Source: Variovorax paradoxus
GTDB lineage: Bacteria; Pseudomonadota; Gammaproteobacteria; Burkholderiales; Burkholderiaceae_C
Assembly: GCF_024734665.1 (NCBI RefSeq)
Contig: NZ_CP102931.1
Coordinates: 4,462,001-4,526,000 of the forward strand
Length of the DNA: 64,000 nucleotides
Direction of reading: 5' to 3'
The notes under the pieces are model-generated. The model worked only from the letters and a program-made list of their open reading frames with translations. It was not told the DNA's origin and ran no database searches. Below, piece by piece: positions 52,890 to 61,686 of this stretch (the stretch's first letter is position 1; every line of letters starts with the position of its first letter). A program made the translations under genes and the position numbers.

Positions 52890-52940
52890 GATTATCTACA
52901 TGTTTATTATTTGAGACTTAGCAAGCCAGCCTCCCCACAC

Positions 52941-53918
52941 TCACAGCCAGCCGGCGCGCCTGAAGCGGTAGTAGAGATAGCCGCAGGTGCTGACGATCAG
53001 CCCCAGCGCCACCGCATAGCCATAGCGGAATTTCAGCTCCGGCATGTTCTCGAAGTTCATGCCCCAGATGCCGGCAAAGGCGGTGCACACCGCGAAGATG
53101 CTGGCCCAGGCCGCGAGGCGCTTGGTGACTTCGCTCTCCTCGATGGTGACCATCGACAGGTTCACCTGGATCGCCGTGCCGATGGTGTCGCGCATCGCGT
53201 CGATCGAGCCGTTGATGCGCCCCAGGTGGTCGCCCACGTCGCGAAAGTACTCCTGCGAGCTCATGCAGATCTGCGGCACGCGCCCGCCGTGCATCTTTCC
53301 CGAGGCCTCCAGCAGCGGTGCCACCGCGCGCTTGAGGATCATGCTGCGCCGCTTCAGGTCGTAGAGCTGCTTGATCTTGTCGCGCGCCGCGCCGCCCTGG
53401 CCGAAAAGCTGCTGCTCGATGGCTTCGAGCTCGTCCTCCAGCGCGTCGATCACCGGAAAGTAGCGGTCGACCACCGCGTCCATCAACGCATACAGCACGA
53501 AGCCCGCGCCGTTGCGCAGCAGGTCCGGCTCGCGCTCGCAGCGCTCGCGCACGCCCAGAAAGCCCTGCTTGCTCCGGTTGCGTACCGACAGCACGTAGTT
53601 GCTGCCGACGAACACGTCGACCTCGCCCACGTTCGTGCAGTGCTCGCCCTCGGGCGATGGCTCGACCATGTGCATGACGACGAAGAGCGAGTCGCCGTAT
53701 TCCTCCATCTTCGGCCGCTGGTGGCCGTTGCGGGCGTCTTCCACCGCGAGCGGGTGCAGGCCGAATTCGTGCTGCATCACGCTCAGTTCCTCCGGCGAGG
53801 CGTCGCTCAGCGCCACCCAGACGAAGCAGCCCGGCCGGCCGATGTAGTCGCTGATGGCCTCGACCGAGATGTCGGCGAGCTTGGCGCCGTTTTCATACGC
53901 CACGCAATTGATCAGCAT
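52941..53918 (-). CDS. corA: CorA-family magnesium/cobalt transporter
   Basis: Divalent-cation channel of 325 residues. A long cytoplasmic N-terminal domain (1-260) precedes two C-terminal membrane helices, with the signature GMNFENMPEL between them. The start MLINCVAYENGAKLADIS is typical of betaproteobacterial CorA. It transports Mg2+ (and Co2+, Ni2+) according to electrical potential. It stands alone, with no obvious operon partner; an unknown gene lies 32 bp upstream on the same strand. Confidence 0.92.
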   Translation of the reverse strand: MLINCVAYENGAKLADISVEAISDYIGRPGCFVWVALSDASPEELSVMQHEFGLHPLAVEDARNGHQRPKMEEYGDSLFVVMHMVEPSPEGEHCTNVGEVDVFVGSNYVLSVRNRSKQGFLGVRERCEREPDLLRNGAGFVLYALMDAVVDRYFPVIDALEDELEAIEQQLFGQGGAARDKIKQLYDLKRRSMILKRAVAPLLEASGKMHGGRVPQICMSSQEYFRDVGDHLGRINGSIDAMRDTIGTAIQVNLSMVTIEESEVTKRLAAWASIFAVCTAFAGIWGMNFENMPELKFRYGYAVALGLIVSTCGYLYYRFRRAGWL

Positions 53919-53950
53919 CGGTACTCTTCCATGTTCAATCTGGACGTCGA

Positions 53951-54580
53951 TCAGGTCGTCGCGTTGGAATTCGAAGTTGCGGCCAGTTGGGCGGTGGCCG
54001 CCAGCGAAGCCTCGATGGCTTGCGTTTCGCTCCTGAGCAGCGCGAGCCCCTTTTCGGCCAGCGCGGAATGGCTCGCAACATCGGCCCACAGGCTGGCCGC
54101 AGCTTCGGAGCAGGTCAGCGATGCGAATCGGATGCGGCCTTTCGCGAGATCGACGAAGCGCGCCTCGCGCAGGGGGTCGGTCCGGTCCCAGGCACCGCCG
54201 ATGATCACGCGCTTGCCGCGCTTGATGCGGGGTTCGAGTTCCGCGAAGAAAGGCAGCTTCGCCGACACCCAACCCAGCATGCCGGTGCTGGCCGCGGTGT
54301 CGAAGGCGGATGGAGCGGCGTGCGCTTTCGCAAAATCGCGCAAGGTGCCCAAGTTGTAGAGCGCCGGGTCCTTGGGCCCCGCTGCGCCGCCTTCCACTGG
54401 CCTGATGACAGACGGGCTGTGGCCCGCGCGCCCCTCGGGCCGTTTCGCCTTTCGCAGCTCCGCAAGCTGGGCCGGTGTTATGCACAGATACAGCGCGGCA
54501 AGCTCTGCGGGCAAGGTGGCGCTGCCGGGCAGCGCAGCCGCGTTCGCTTCAGGGCCTTTGAAATCATCCAGCTGGGCCAT
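53951..54580 (-). CDS. Unknown protein
   Basis: Protein of 209 residues, MAQLDDFKGPEANAAALPGSATLPAELAALYLCITPAQLAELRKAKRPEGRAGH at the start. The central block HAAPSAFDTAASTGMLGWVSAKLPFFAELEPRIKRGKRVIIGGAWDRTD looks folded, the rest helical and Ala-rich. The short N-terminal helix (PAQLAELRKAKRPEG) suggests a DNA- or protein-binding tail. It lies between corA and mutS, in the direction of corA. I know no family for it. Confidence 0.6.
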   Translation of the reverse strand: MAQLDDFKGPEANAAALPGSATLPAELAALYLCITPAQLAELRKAKRPEGRAGHSPSVIRPVEGGAAGPKDPALYNLGTLRDFAKAHAAPSAFDTAASTGMLGWVSAKLPFFAELEPRIKRGKRVIIGGAWDRTDPLREARFVDLAKGRIRFASLTCSEAAASLWADVASHSALAEKGLALLRSETQAIEASLAATAQLAATSNSNATT

Positions 54581-54731
54581 GGGCGCCTTGTTTGTTCTTC
54601 ACGCGGGGGTCGCGCCGGGGGATTTTAGAGTGGTGGGTACAGGCCCGGCCGGCGCCTTGCGGATGTCCCATACAAGATAATCCGAGCCAAGGCTCGCTCG
54701 GATACCCCGACACAGACACAAGGCGAAATCA

Positions 54732-57395
54732 TTGAATTCGAAGGATAAATCGACGGCATCCCCTGGCGGGGCAGAAGCAACGCTCGGGCACACCCCGATG
54801 ATGGCCCAATATCTAGGCCTCAAAGCGGACCATCCGGACACCCTGCTGTTCTACCGGATGGGCGATTTCTACGAACTCTTCTGGGCCGACGCCGAAAAGG
54901 CCGCGCGCCTGCTCGACATCACGCTCACCCAGCGCGGCCAGTCGGCCGGCCAGCCGGTGGTGATGTGCGGCGTGCCCTTCCATGCGGTCGACACCTACCT
55001 CGGCCGCCTCATCAAGCTGGGCGAATCTGTCGCCATCTGCGAGCAGGTGGGCGAAGTCGGCGCCAGCAAGGGCCCGGTCGAGCGCAAGGTGGTTCGCGTG
55101 GTCACCCCCGGTACGCTGACCGACTCCGAGCTGCTGAACGACAAGAGCGAGTCGCTGCTGCTCGCGGTGCATGCGGGCTCGCGCAATTTCTGCGGGCTGG
55201 CGTGGCTCAGCGTGACCGGCGCCGAACTGCGGCTGGCTGAATGCCCAGCCGACGCGCTCGAAGCCTGGATCGCCCGCATCGCGCCCAGCGAACTACTGTA
55301 CAGCGCCGAAGTAACGCCGGCCTTCGAGCAGCGCCTGAAAGCCGCGCGCAGCGCCACGCCCTTCACGCTGTCAATTCGCCCGGCGTGGCAATTCGACGGC
55401 GGCCTGGGCGAGCGCAAGCTGGCCGAGCAGATGGGCAGCAACAGCCTCGCCGCCTGGAACGCCGAATCGCTGACCAACGCACATGCCGCAGCCGCCGCGC
55501 TGCTGGGCTATGCCGAGCACACCCAGGGCCGCGCGCTTTCGCACGTGCAGCGCCTGTCGGTCGAGCGCGACGGCGACCTGATCGAGCTGCCGCCCACCAC
55601 GCGCCGCAACCTCGAACTGGTGCAGACGCTGCGCGGCGAAGACTCGCCCACGATGTTCTCGCTGCTCGACACCTGCGTGACGGGCATGGGTAGCCGCCTG
55701 CTGAAGCGCTGGCTGCTCTCGCCCCGGCGCGACCGCTCCGAAGCGCAGGCCCGGCTCGAAGCCATCGGCGCCCTGCAGTCGACCATGCTTGGCGGCACTG
55801 CCGCGCCGTGGCGCACGCTGCGCGAGCAGCTCAAGAACACGAGCGACGTGGAACGCATCGCCGCCCGCATCGCGCTGCGGCAGGTGCGCCCGCGCGAACT
55901 GCTGGCGCTGCGACTGGCGCTATCGAAAGCGGAGCAGCTTGCGCCCCTGCTGCCTGGCGCCGCTGCACTGCTGGCACAGATCACCGAACGCCTGGCCCCG
56001 CCGCCCGGCTGCGCCGACCTGCTGACCAGCGCCATCAAGCCCGACCCGTCGGCGCTGGTGCGCGACGGCGGCGTGATTGCCACCGGCCACGACGCCGAAC
56101 TCGACGAGCTGCGCGCCATCAGCGAGAACTGCGACGACTTCCTGCTGAAGCTCGAAATCAGCGAACGCGAGCGCACCGGCATCAGCAACCTGCGGGTGCA
56201 GTTCAACCGCGTGCATGGCTTCTACATCGAGGTGACGCAAAGCGCGCTCTCGAAGGTGCCCGACAACTACCGCCGCCGCCAGACGCTGAAGAATGCCGAG
56301 CGCTTCATCACGCCGGAGCTGAAAGCCTTCGAGGACAAGGCCCTGAGCGCACAAGACCGCGCGCTGGCCCGCGAGAAGTGGCTGTACGAACAACTGCTCG
56401 ACGCGCTGCAGCCCTCTGTGCCCGCGCTCACGCAGCTGGCCGGCGGCATCGCCACGCTCGACGCGCTGTGCGCGCTGGCCGAGCGCTCGCACACGCTGCA
56501 CTGGCGCGCACCGAGCTTCGTGGCGCACCCCTGCATCGAGATACAGCAGGGCCGCCACCCGGTGGTGGAAGCGCGGCTGGCCGAGAAGTCGTCGGGCGGT
56601 TTCATCGCCAACGACACGCAACTCGGGCCGCAGCAGCGCATGCAGGTCATCACCGGTCCCAACATGGGCGGTAAGTCGACGTACATGCGGCAGGTGGCCA
56701 TCATCGTGCTGCTGGCCTCCATCGGCTCGCACGTGCCGGCGGCGGCCTGCCGGCTCGGGCCGATCGACGCCATCCACACCCGCATCGGCGCGGCGGACGA
56801 CCTGGCCAATGCGCAGTCGACCTTCATGCTCGAGATGACCGAGGCCGCGCAAATCCTGCACAGCGCCACCGCGCAGTCGCTGGTGCTGATGGATGAGATC
56901 GGCCGCGGCACCAGCACCTTCGACGGGCTGGCGCTGGCCGCCGGCATCGCGGCCCAACTGCACGACCGCAGCAAGGCCTTCACGCTGTTCGCCACGCACT
57001 ATTTCGAGCTGACCGAGTTTCCGGCCACGCACCACGGCGCGGTGAACATGCACGTGAGCGCGACCGAGGCTGGCCGCGACATCGTGTTCCTGCACGAAAT
57101 GCAGCCCGGACCGGCCAGCAAGAGCTACGGCATCCAGGTGGCGCGGCTCGCCGGTATGCCCGTGGCGGTGGTCAACCACGCGCGGCAGGCGCTGGAGGCG
57201 CTTGAATCGCAGCATGCGCAAACTCGTGCACAAGTCGACCTGTTTGCACCGCCTCCAGTGGCCGAGACACCGCTGGCCAGCGCCGTAGAATCCGCGCTGG
57301 CCGCGCTCGACCCCGACACCATGAGCCCGCGCGAGGCCCTCGATGCCTTGTATGCCCTTCAAAAACTGAATAAACGTGAACTCGGTGCCGCATGA
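54732..57395 (+). CDS. mutS: DNA mismatch repair ATPase MutS
   Basis: Recognises mispairs and small loops in DNA and starts mismatch repair. The protein has 887 residues from a TTG start at 54732; a later ATG (MMAQYLGLK) at 54801 is the alternative. The mismatch-binding domain contains the FYE motif (GDFYELFW). The ATPase has Walker [10 protein letters not shown] (642-650), [12 protein letters not shown] and THYFELTEF. No mutL is nearby. The gene is followed, 28 bp later, by the Anbu-type gene in the same direction, a common order in Comamonadaceae. Confidence 0.95.
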   Translation: MNSKDKSTASPGGAEATLGHTPMMAQYLGLKADHPDTLLFYRMGDFYELFWADAEKAARLLDITLTQRGQSAGQPVVMCGVPFHAVDTYLGRLIKLGESVAICEQVGEVGASKGPVERKVVRVVTPGTLTDSELLNDKSESLLLAVHAGSRNFCGLAWLSVTGAELRLAECPADALEAWIARIAPSELLYSAEVTPAFEQRLKAARSATPFTLSIRPAWQFDGGLGERKLAEQMGSNSLAAWNAESLTNAHAAAAALLGYAEHTQGRALSHVQRLSVERDGDLIELPPTTRRNLELVQTLRGEDSPTMFSLLDTCVTGMGSRLLKRWLLSPRRDRSEAQARLEAIGALQSTMLGGTAAPWRTLREQLKNTSDVERIAARIALRQVRPRELLALRLALSKAEQLAPLLPGAAALLAQITERLAPPPGCADLLTSAIKPDPSALVRDGGVIATGHDAELDELRAISENCDDFLLKLEISERERTGISNLRVQFNRVHGFYIEVTQSALSKVPDNYRRRQTLKNAERFITPELKAFEDKALSAQDRALAREKWLYEQLLDALQPSVPALTQLAGGIATLDALCALAERSHTLHWRAPSFVAHPCIEIQQGRHPVVEARLAEKSSGGFIANDTQLGPQQRMQVITGPNMGGKSTYMRQVAIIVLLASIGSHVPAAACRLGPIDAIHTRIGAADDLANAQSTFMLEMTEAAQILHSATAQSLVLMDEIGRGTSTFDGLALAAGIAAQLHDRSKAFTLFATHYFELTEFPATHHGAVNMHVSATEAGRDIVFLHEMQPGPASKSYGIQVARLAGMPVAVVNHARQALEALESQHAQTRAQVDLFAPPPVAETPLASAVESALAALDPDTMSPREALDALYALQKLNKRELGAA

Positions 57396-57423
57396 GCCGG
57401 CACCGGTCATGCCAGACGAACCC

Positions 57424-58263
57424 ATGACTTACTGCGTAGGCATCAAACTCAACGCCGGCCTGGTGTTTCTCTCCGACTCGCGCACCAACGCGGGCGTGGA
57501 CCACATCAGCACCTTCCGCAAGATGATCGTCTATGAGCAGCCGGGCGACCGTGTCATGGTGCTGCTGTCGTCGGGCAACCTGAGCATTTCGCAGTCGGTG
57601 CGAGAAATCCTCCAGATCGAGGAACTGCGCGAAACCCGCGAAGACGGCACGCAGGGCGAGCCCATCACCATCTGGAACGCGAAGAGCATGTTCGACGCCG
57701 CGCGCGTGCTCGGCTCGGCGGTGCGCCACGTGTACGACCGCGATGCCGAGGCGCTCAAGCATGCGGGCCTGGACTTCAACGTGTCCTTCATCTTCGGCGG
57801 GCAGGTCAAGGGCGAAGGCATGCGCCTGTTCCTGGTCTACGCGGCCGGCAATTTCATCGAAGCCACCACCGAGACGCCCTACTTCCAGGTCGGCGAATCA
57901 AAGTACGGCAAGCCCGTGCTCGACCGCGTTCTCACCCCTGAGACGCCGCTCGACGAAGCCGCCAAGTGCGCACTGGTGTCGATGGACTCGACCATGAAGT
58001 CGAACCTGTCGGTCGGCCTGCCGCTCGACCTGGTGGTGTACGAGGCCAACAAGCTCGAAACCGACCGCGTCATCTGCATCGACGCCGACAACCCCTATTA
58101 CCGCATGGTGCACAGCAGCTGGGGCCAGAAGCTGCGCGAGGTGTTCGACAGCATCGAAGACCCGGTGTGGGACGACAGCCAGACCGAGCACCCGCTGAAG
58201 ATGCCTGCCACGCGCCACAGCCCGCTGCGGAAAATCTCCACGCCAGACGAAAAGCTGATCTGA
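57424..58263 (+). CDS. Anbu (bacterial proteasome-homologue) peptidase subunit
   Basis: Protein of 279 residues of the Anbu/BPH family, self-compartmentalising relatives of HslV and the proteasome beta subunit. The N-terminus is MTYCVGIKLNAGLVFLSDSRTNAGVDHISTFRKM: after Met removal the Thr2 would be the nucleophile, with the Asp and Lys of the active site in SDSR and FRKM. A longer frame starts at 57376 but the ATG at 57424 fits the family. Usual Anbu operon partners (transglutaminase-like, alpha-E, ATP-grasp genes) are absent; it lies between mutS and an alpha/beta hydrolase gene. Confidence 0.9.
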   Translation: MTYCVGIKLNAGLVFLSDSRTNAGVDHISTFRKMIVYEQPGDRVMVLLSSGNLSISQSVREILQIEELRETREDGTQGEPITIWNAKSMFDAARVLGSAVRHVYDRDAEALKHAGLDFNVSFIFGGQVKGEGMRLFLVYAAGNFIEATTETPYFQVGESKYGKPVLDRVLTPETPLDEAAKCALVSMDSTMKSNLSVGLPLDLVVYEANKLETDRVICIDADNPYYRMVHSSWGQKLREVFDSIEDPVWDDSQTEHPLKMPATRHSPLRKISTPDEKLI

Positions 58264-58268
58264 GCCCC

Positions 58269-59081
58269 GTGCCCCCGGTCGTCTTCTCGCACGGCAACAG
58301 CTTCCCCGCGAGCACCTACCGCGTCGTCCTCGACAGCCTGCGCAACCGCGGCTTCGAGGTCGATGCCATCGAGAAATTCGGGCACGACCCGAAGTACCCC
58401 GTTACCGACAACTGGCCGCACCTGGTGCAGCAGCTGGCCGACTTCGCGAAGCTGCGCGCCGACCGCGCGGGCGGCCCAGTGTTTCTGATCGGCCATTCGC
58501 TTGGCGGATTCCTGAGCCTGATGTGTGCGGCGCTGCACCCGGAGCTGGCACGCGGCGTGGTGCTGATCGACTCGCCCATCCTCGGCGGCTGGCGCGCGAA
58601 CACGCTCAGCATGGTCAAGCTCACGCCGCTCATGAAGAGCATTTCGCCCGGCGCCATCAGCCGCAAGCGCAAGAACAGCTGGGAGCACCGCGAGGCGGTG
58701 TTCGAGCATTTCCGCAGCAAGAAGGCGTTCGCGAAGTGGGACGAGCAGGTGCTGCACGACTACATCGACCACGGCACCTTCGATGCCGACAAAGCTGGCG
58801 AGGACGGCCGTTCACTGAGCTTCGACCGCGACGTCGAAACCGCCATCTACAACACCCTGCCCCACAACCTCGGCGCGCTGCTGCGCAACCATCCGCTGAA
58901 ATGCAAGGCCGCCTTCATTGGCGGGCGCCAGTCGGCCGAGATGAAACGGGTCGGCATGGCGATGACCGAGCAGGTCACCAAGGGCCGCATCGCCATGATG
59001 GACGGCACGCACCTGTTTCCGATGGAAAAGCCGCTGGCAACAGCCGCGGCCATCGAAGCCGCGCTGCGCAACCTGCTCTGA
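58269..59081 (+). CDS. Alpha/beta hydrolase
   Basis: Hydrolase of 270 residues that starts at a GTG at 58269, six bases after the Anbu stop. The oxyanion region VVFSHGNSFPASTYRVVLDSL, the nucleophile elbow GHSLGG, and the C-terminal His in DGTHLFPME form the triad. The substrate is unknown; the family includes esterases and epoxide-hydrolase-like enzymes. Its tight spacing to the Anbu gene implies a common transcript. Confidence 0.83.
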   Translation: MPPVVFSHGNSFPASTYRVVLDSLRNRGFEVDAIEKFGHDPKYPVTDNWPHLVQQLADFAKLRADRAGGPVFLIGHSLGGFLSLMCAALHPELARGVVLIDSPILGGWRANTLSMVKLTPLMKSISPGAISRKRKNSWEHREAVFEHFRSKKAFAKWDEQVLHDYIDHGTFDADKAGEDGRSLSFDRDVETAIYNTLPHNLGALLRNHPLKCKAAFIGGRQSAEMKRVGMAMTEQVTKGRIAMMDGTHLFPMEKPLATAAAIEAALRNLL

Positions 59082-59093
59082 GCGACCGCGCCG

Positions 59094-60566
59094 TCACCCC
59101 TGGGTGACGTGCACTCCCGGCCGCCGGCCCGCATTCCACTTGCCATCTAGCGCCCGCTCGATCTGCGCGGCCAGCTGCAGCAGCAGCCCGTCGTTCGCCT
59201 GCGCCGCCTGTGCCTGGATGCCCAGCGGCATGCCGTTCTCCTGCGTGGCCATCGGCAGCGAGATGCCCGGCATGCCGCACAGGTTGGCCAGCGGCGTGTA
59301 CGCGAAGTTCTTCCAGAGGTTGGAGAACCAGTCGTAGACGGACGGGTTCGTGCTCGTCGTCAGGTACTCGCTGGTGCCAACCTTGGGCGTAGGCAGCGCG
59401 GTGATCGGCGTCAGGATGATGTCCCAGCGCTGGAAGAAGTCGCCGAAGGCGCGCGAGGTGCTGTTGAACACTGCCTGCATCTTCGAGCGCTCGGTGTACG
59501 AGGTGTGCAGCCCGGCTTCCCAGATCTTGATGTTGATCGGCTCCAGCAATTCGACCGGCGGGCGCTCCAGCCCCAGCCGGTGCAGATGGCCATCGATGAC
59601 CTGCGCGAAGTTGCTGATGTAGCAGGTGGTCTGCGCGGCGAAGGCGGCTTTGAAATCGACCTCGGGCAGCACCCATTCGACGTGATGGCCCAGCCCTTCA
59701 AGGAACTTGCCGACACGCTCCAGCTCGGCCACGAAATGCGGCGTTGCGCGGAAGTCGCCCCACTCGTGCGACAGCGCGATGCGCAGGCGGCCCGGGTCGC
59801 GCCGGATGAGTTCGCTGTACGGCTCGGCCGGCGACCAGAAGGGCATGAACTCGCCCGGTGCGCCGCCGCGGCAATGGTCGACGAAAGCCGCCGTGTCGCG
59901 CACGGTGCGGCTGTGGCAGCCCTGGATCGACACCAGCCCCGAAAGGTCCGACAGGCCCGGCGCCAGCGAGAACACGCCGCGCGACACCTTCAGGCCGATG
60001 TTGCCGTTCACGCCCGCCGGAATGCGGATGGAGCCGCCGCCGTCGGTGGCATGCGACAGCGGCAGCACACCAGCGGCGACTGCGGCGGCCGTGCCGGCCG
60101 ACGAACCGCAGGTGGTGTATTCGAGGTCCCAGGGGTTGCGCGTGACGTGGAATGCGTTCTCCGCCGAGCTGCACACGCCGAACTCCGGCGTCGTGCTGCG
60201 GCCCACGATGTTGAGGCCCGCCTTGCGCAACTGCTGCGTGAGAAAGCTGTCGGCCGCCGGGCGATGGCCCTGCATCATCATCGAGCCGAACTCCTGCAGC
60301 CGGCCCTTCAGCGTCGGCCCGAGATCTTTCATCAGGTAGGGCAGGCCCGCGAAAACGCCCTCGGGGTTCATGCCGTCCTTCAGCGGATCGGCCACCACGT
60401 CGTCGAAGACCTCGACCACCGCATCGAGTTGCGGGTTGACCTTCGCGATGCCGGCCGCGGCCTGGGCCGCCAGCTCCGCCGCCGTCACGTCGCCCTTGCG
60501 GACCCTCTCGGCCAACCCGACGCCGTCGTGTTCGGCCCATTCGTTCCAGCTCATTGCCAGCGTCAT
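59094..60566 (-). CDS. Amidase-signature-family amidase
   Basis: Protein of 490 residues. The Ser-cisSer-Lys machinery is visible: the Lys in YLMKDLG, GSSAGTAAAVAAGVLPLSHATDGGGSIRIPAG for the Ser residues, and the conserved tail LANLCGMPGISLPMA. It hydrolyses an amide bond, possibly of a peptide-like or aryl amide substrate. The ATG at 60566 is preceded by GGAGA. It is the last gene of a leftward operon with azlD, azlC and oligopeptide ABC genes, which suggests it processes what the ABC transporter imports. Confidence 0.9.
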   Translation of the reverse strand: MTLAMSWNEWAEHDGVGLAERVRKGDVTAAELAAQAAAGIAKVNPQLDAVVEVFDDVVADPLKDGMNPEGVFAGLPYLMKDLGPTLKGRLQEFGSMMMQGHRPAADSFLTQQLRKAGLNIVGRSTTPEFGVCSSAENAFHVTRNPWDLEYTTCGSSAGTAAAVAAGVLPLSHATDGGGSIRIPAGVNGNIGLKVSRGVFSLAPGLSDLSGLVSIQGCHSRTVRDTAAFVDHCRGGAPGEFMPFWSPAEPYSELIRRDPGRLRIALSHEWGDFRATPHFVAELERVGKFLEGLGHHVEWVLPEVDFKAAFAAQTTCYISNFAQVIDGHLHRLGLERPPVELLEPINIKIWEAGLHTSYTERSKMQAVFNSTSRAFGDFFQRWDIILTPITALPTPKVGTSEYLTTSTNPSVYDWFSNLWKNFAYTPLANLCGMPGISLPMATQENGMPLGIQAQAAQANDGLLLQLAAQIERALDGKWNAGRRPGVHVTQG

Positions 60567-60601
60567 CTCATGCTCTCCATTTCGCTTCAAAAATATCCGA
60601 G

Positions 60602-60946
60602 TCACGGCCAGCCGAAGCCCAGCCGCAGCAACATCAAGGTACCCGTACCGACCAGGATCGTCCCGGCCACATCGTTTCGCCGGACAAGGTAGTAGGCCAA
60701 TGCGGCGCCCACTGCAAAGAGCCGCGCATCATGCCAGTCGGCCAGCAGGCGCCCGTTGCTCAGGAAGACATCGGGCACCACCATCGCCAGCAGTGCCGCC
60801 ACGGGCGCGTGGCGCAGTCCGCGCCACAGCCAGCCCGGCAGTTTCGGCTCGCTGTCGGGCAGCAGGAAGAAGCTGCGCGTGAGCACCGTCACCAGCACCA
60901 GCGCGCCTACCGCGAGCCACACGTACGCCTCATGCCCCAGGTGCAT
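60602..60946 (-). CDS. AzlD-family branched-chain amino acid exporter subunit
   Basis: Membrane protein of 114 residues with four helices (about 8-28, 40-63, 73-91 and 96-111). The pattern MHLGHEAYVWLAVGALVLVTVLTRSFFLLPDSEP followed by APVAALLAMVVPDVF is that of the AzlD family, the small partner of AzlC. Its start overlaps the AzlC stop by one base. Confidence 0.88.
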   Translation of the reverse strand: MHLGHEAYVWLAVGALVLVTVLTRSFFLLPDSEPKLPGWLWRGLRHAPVAALLAMVVPDVFLSNGRLLADWHDARLFAVGAALAYYLVRRNDVAGTILVGTGTLMLLRLGFGWP

Positions 60947-61686
60947 CAGCGCGCGCTCCACCGCCGGTCGGCCCAGGTGCCGGCCACGAAGGCCGTGGCA
61001 ATGGCCGCGACCACGTTGAGCCCCATCGGCAGCGACGCCGTTGCCAGCGCCACCCCGCCGGCGGCCAGCGCCGAGCAGCGCACGGCGCGGTCGGTGAGCA
61101 TGGGTAGCGCCAGCGCCAGCAAGGCGAGCACGCCGATGAAGCGCAGGCCCCAGGCCGCGGGAATGGCGTCGGCCAGGAAGATGCCCGCCAGCGATGCAAC
61201 GTGCCACGCCGCCCAGTTGGTCAGCGCCAGCCCGAGGAAGTAGCCCTGCTGCTGCGCCGTGGCGCGCCCAGTGGCCGACGGCTGCGGATGCCGATGCACG
61301 AACTGCGCATACACCGGGTCGCCCGCCAGGTACGACAGCAGCACGCGCGACAGCCGGCGGTGCCTGCCGAAGTAGCGTCGCCAGTTCGCGCTGAACACCA
61401 CGAATCGCAGGTTCAGCACGCATGCGGTCGCCACGATCACCCACAGCGGTGCGCCGGCCGCAATCAGCGGCAGGCAGGCCAGCTGCGAGGCGCTCGCGAA
61501 CACCAGCAGCGACATCGCCAGGATCACACCCAGCCCGACGCCGCTCTTGGCCATTGCCACGCCCGCCACGAGACCCATGGCCATGGTGCCGAGCGCGGCG
61601 CCCGCGATGTCGCGCCGCCCTTCGGCGAAGGCGCTGCGCCACGCCGGGTCGTCGACGGCTGCGCGCCAGGCGCGCCGCAAGGTCAC
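60946..61686 (-). CDS. AzlC-family branched-chain amino acid exporter subunit
   Basis: Membrane protein of 246 residues, started at the GTG at 61686 within the ABC ATPase stop. Hallmarks: FAEGRRDIAGAALGTMAMGLVAGVAMAKSG near the start, FASASQLACLPLIAAGAPLWVIVATACVLNLRFVVFSANWRRYF, and a hydrophobic core of about five helices. With AzlD it forms an exporter of Leu/Ile/Val or analogues. The overlaps with both neighbours point to one transcript. Confidence 0.9.
   Translation of the reverse strand: MTLRRAWRAAVDDPAWRSAFAEGRRDIAGAALGTMAMGLVAGVAMAKSGVGLGVILAMSLLVFASASQLACLPLIAAGAPLWVIVATACVLNLRFVVFSANWRRYFGRHRRLSRVLLSYLAGDPVYAQFVHRHPQPSATGRATAQQQGYFLGLALTNWAAWHVASLAGIFLADAIPAAWGLRFIGVLALLALALPMLTDRAVRCSALAAGGVALATASLPMGLNVVAAIATAFVAGTWADRRWSAR

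Noticed and set aside
54680..54703. Hairpin ATCCGAG...CTCGGAT ahead of mutS
   Set aside because: No U-run and no clear operator role; the convergence with a start region makes it only a weak candidate for regulation.
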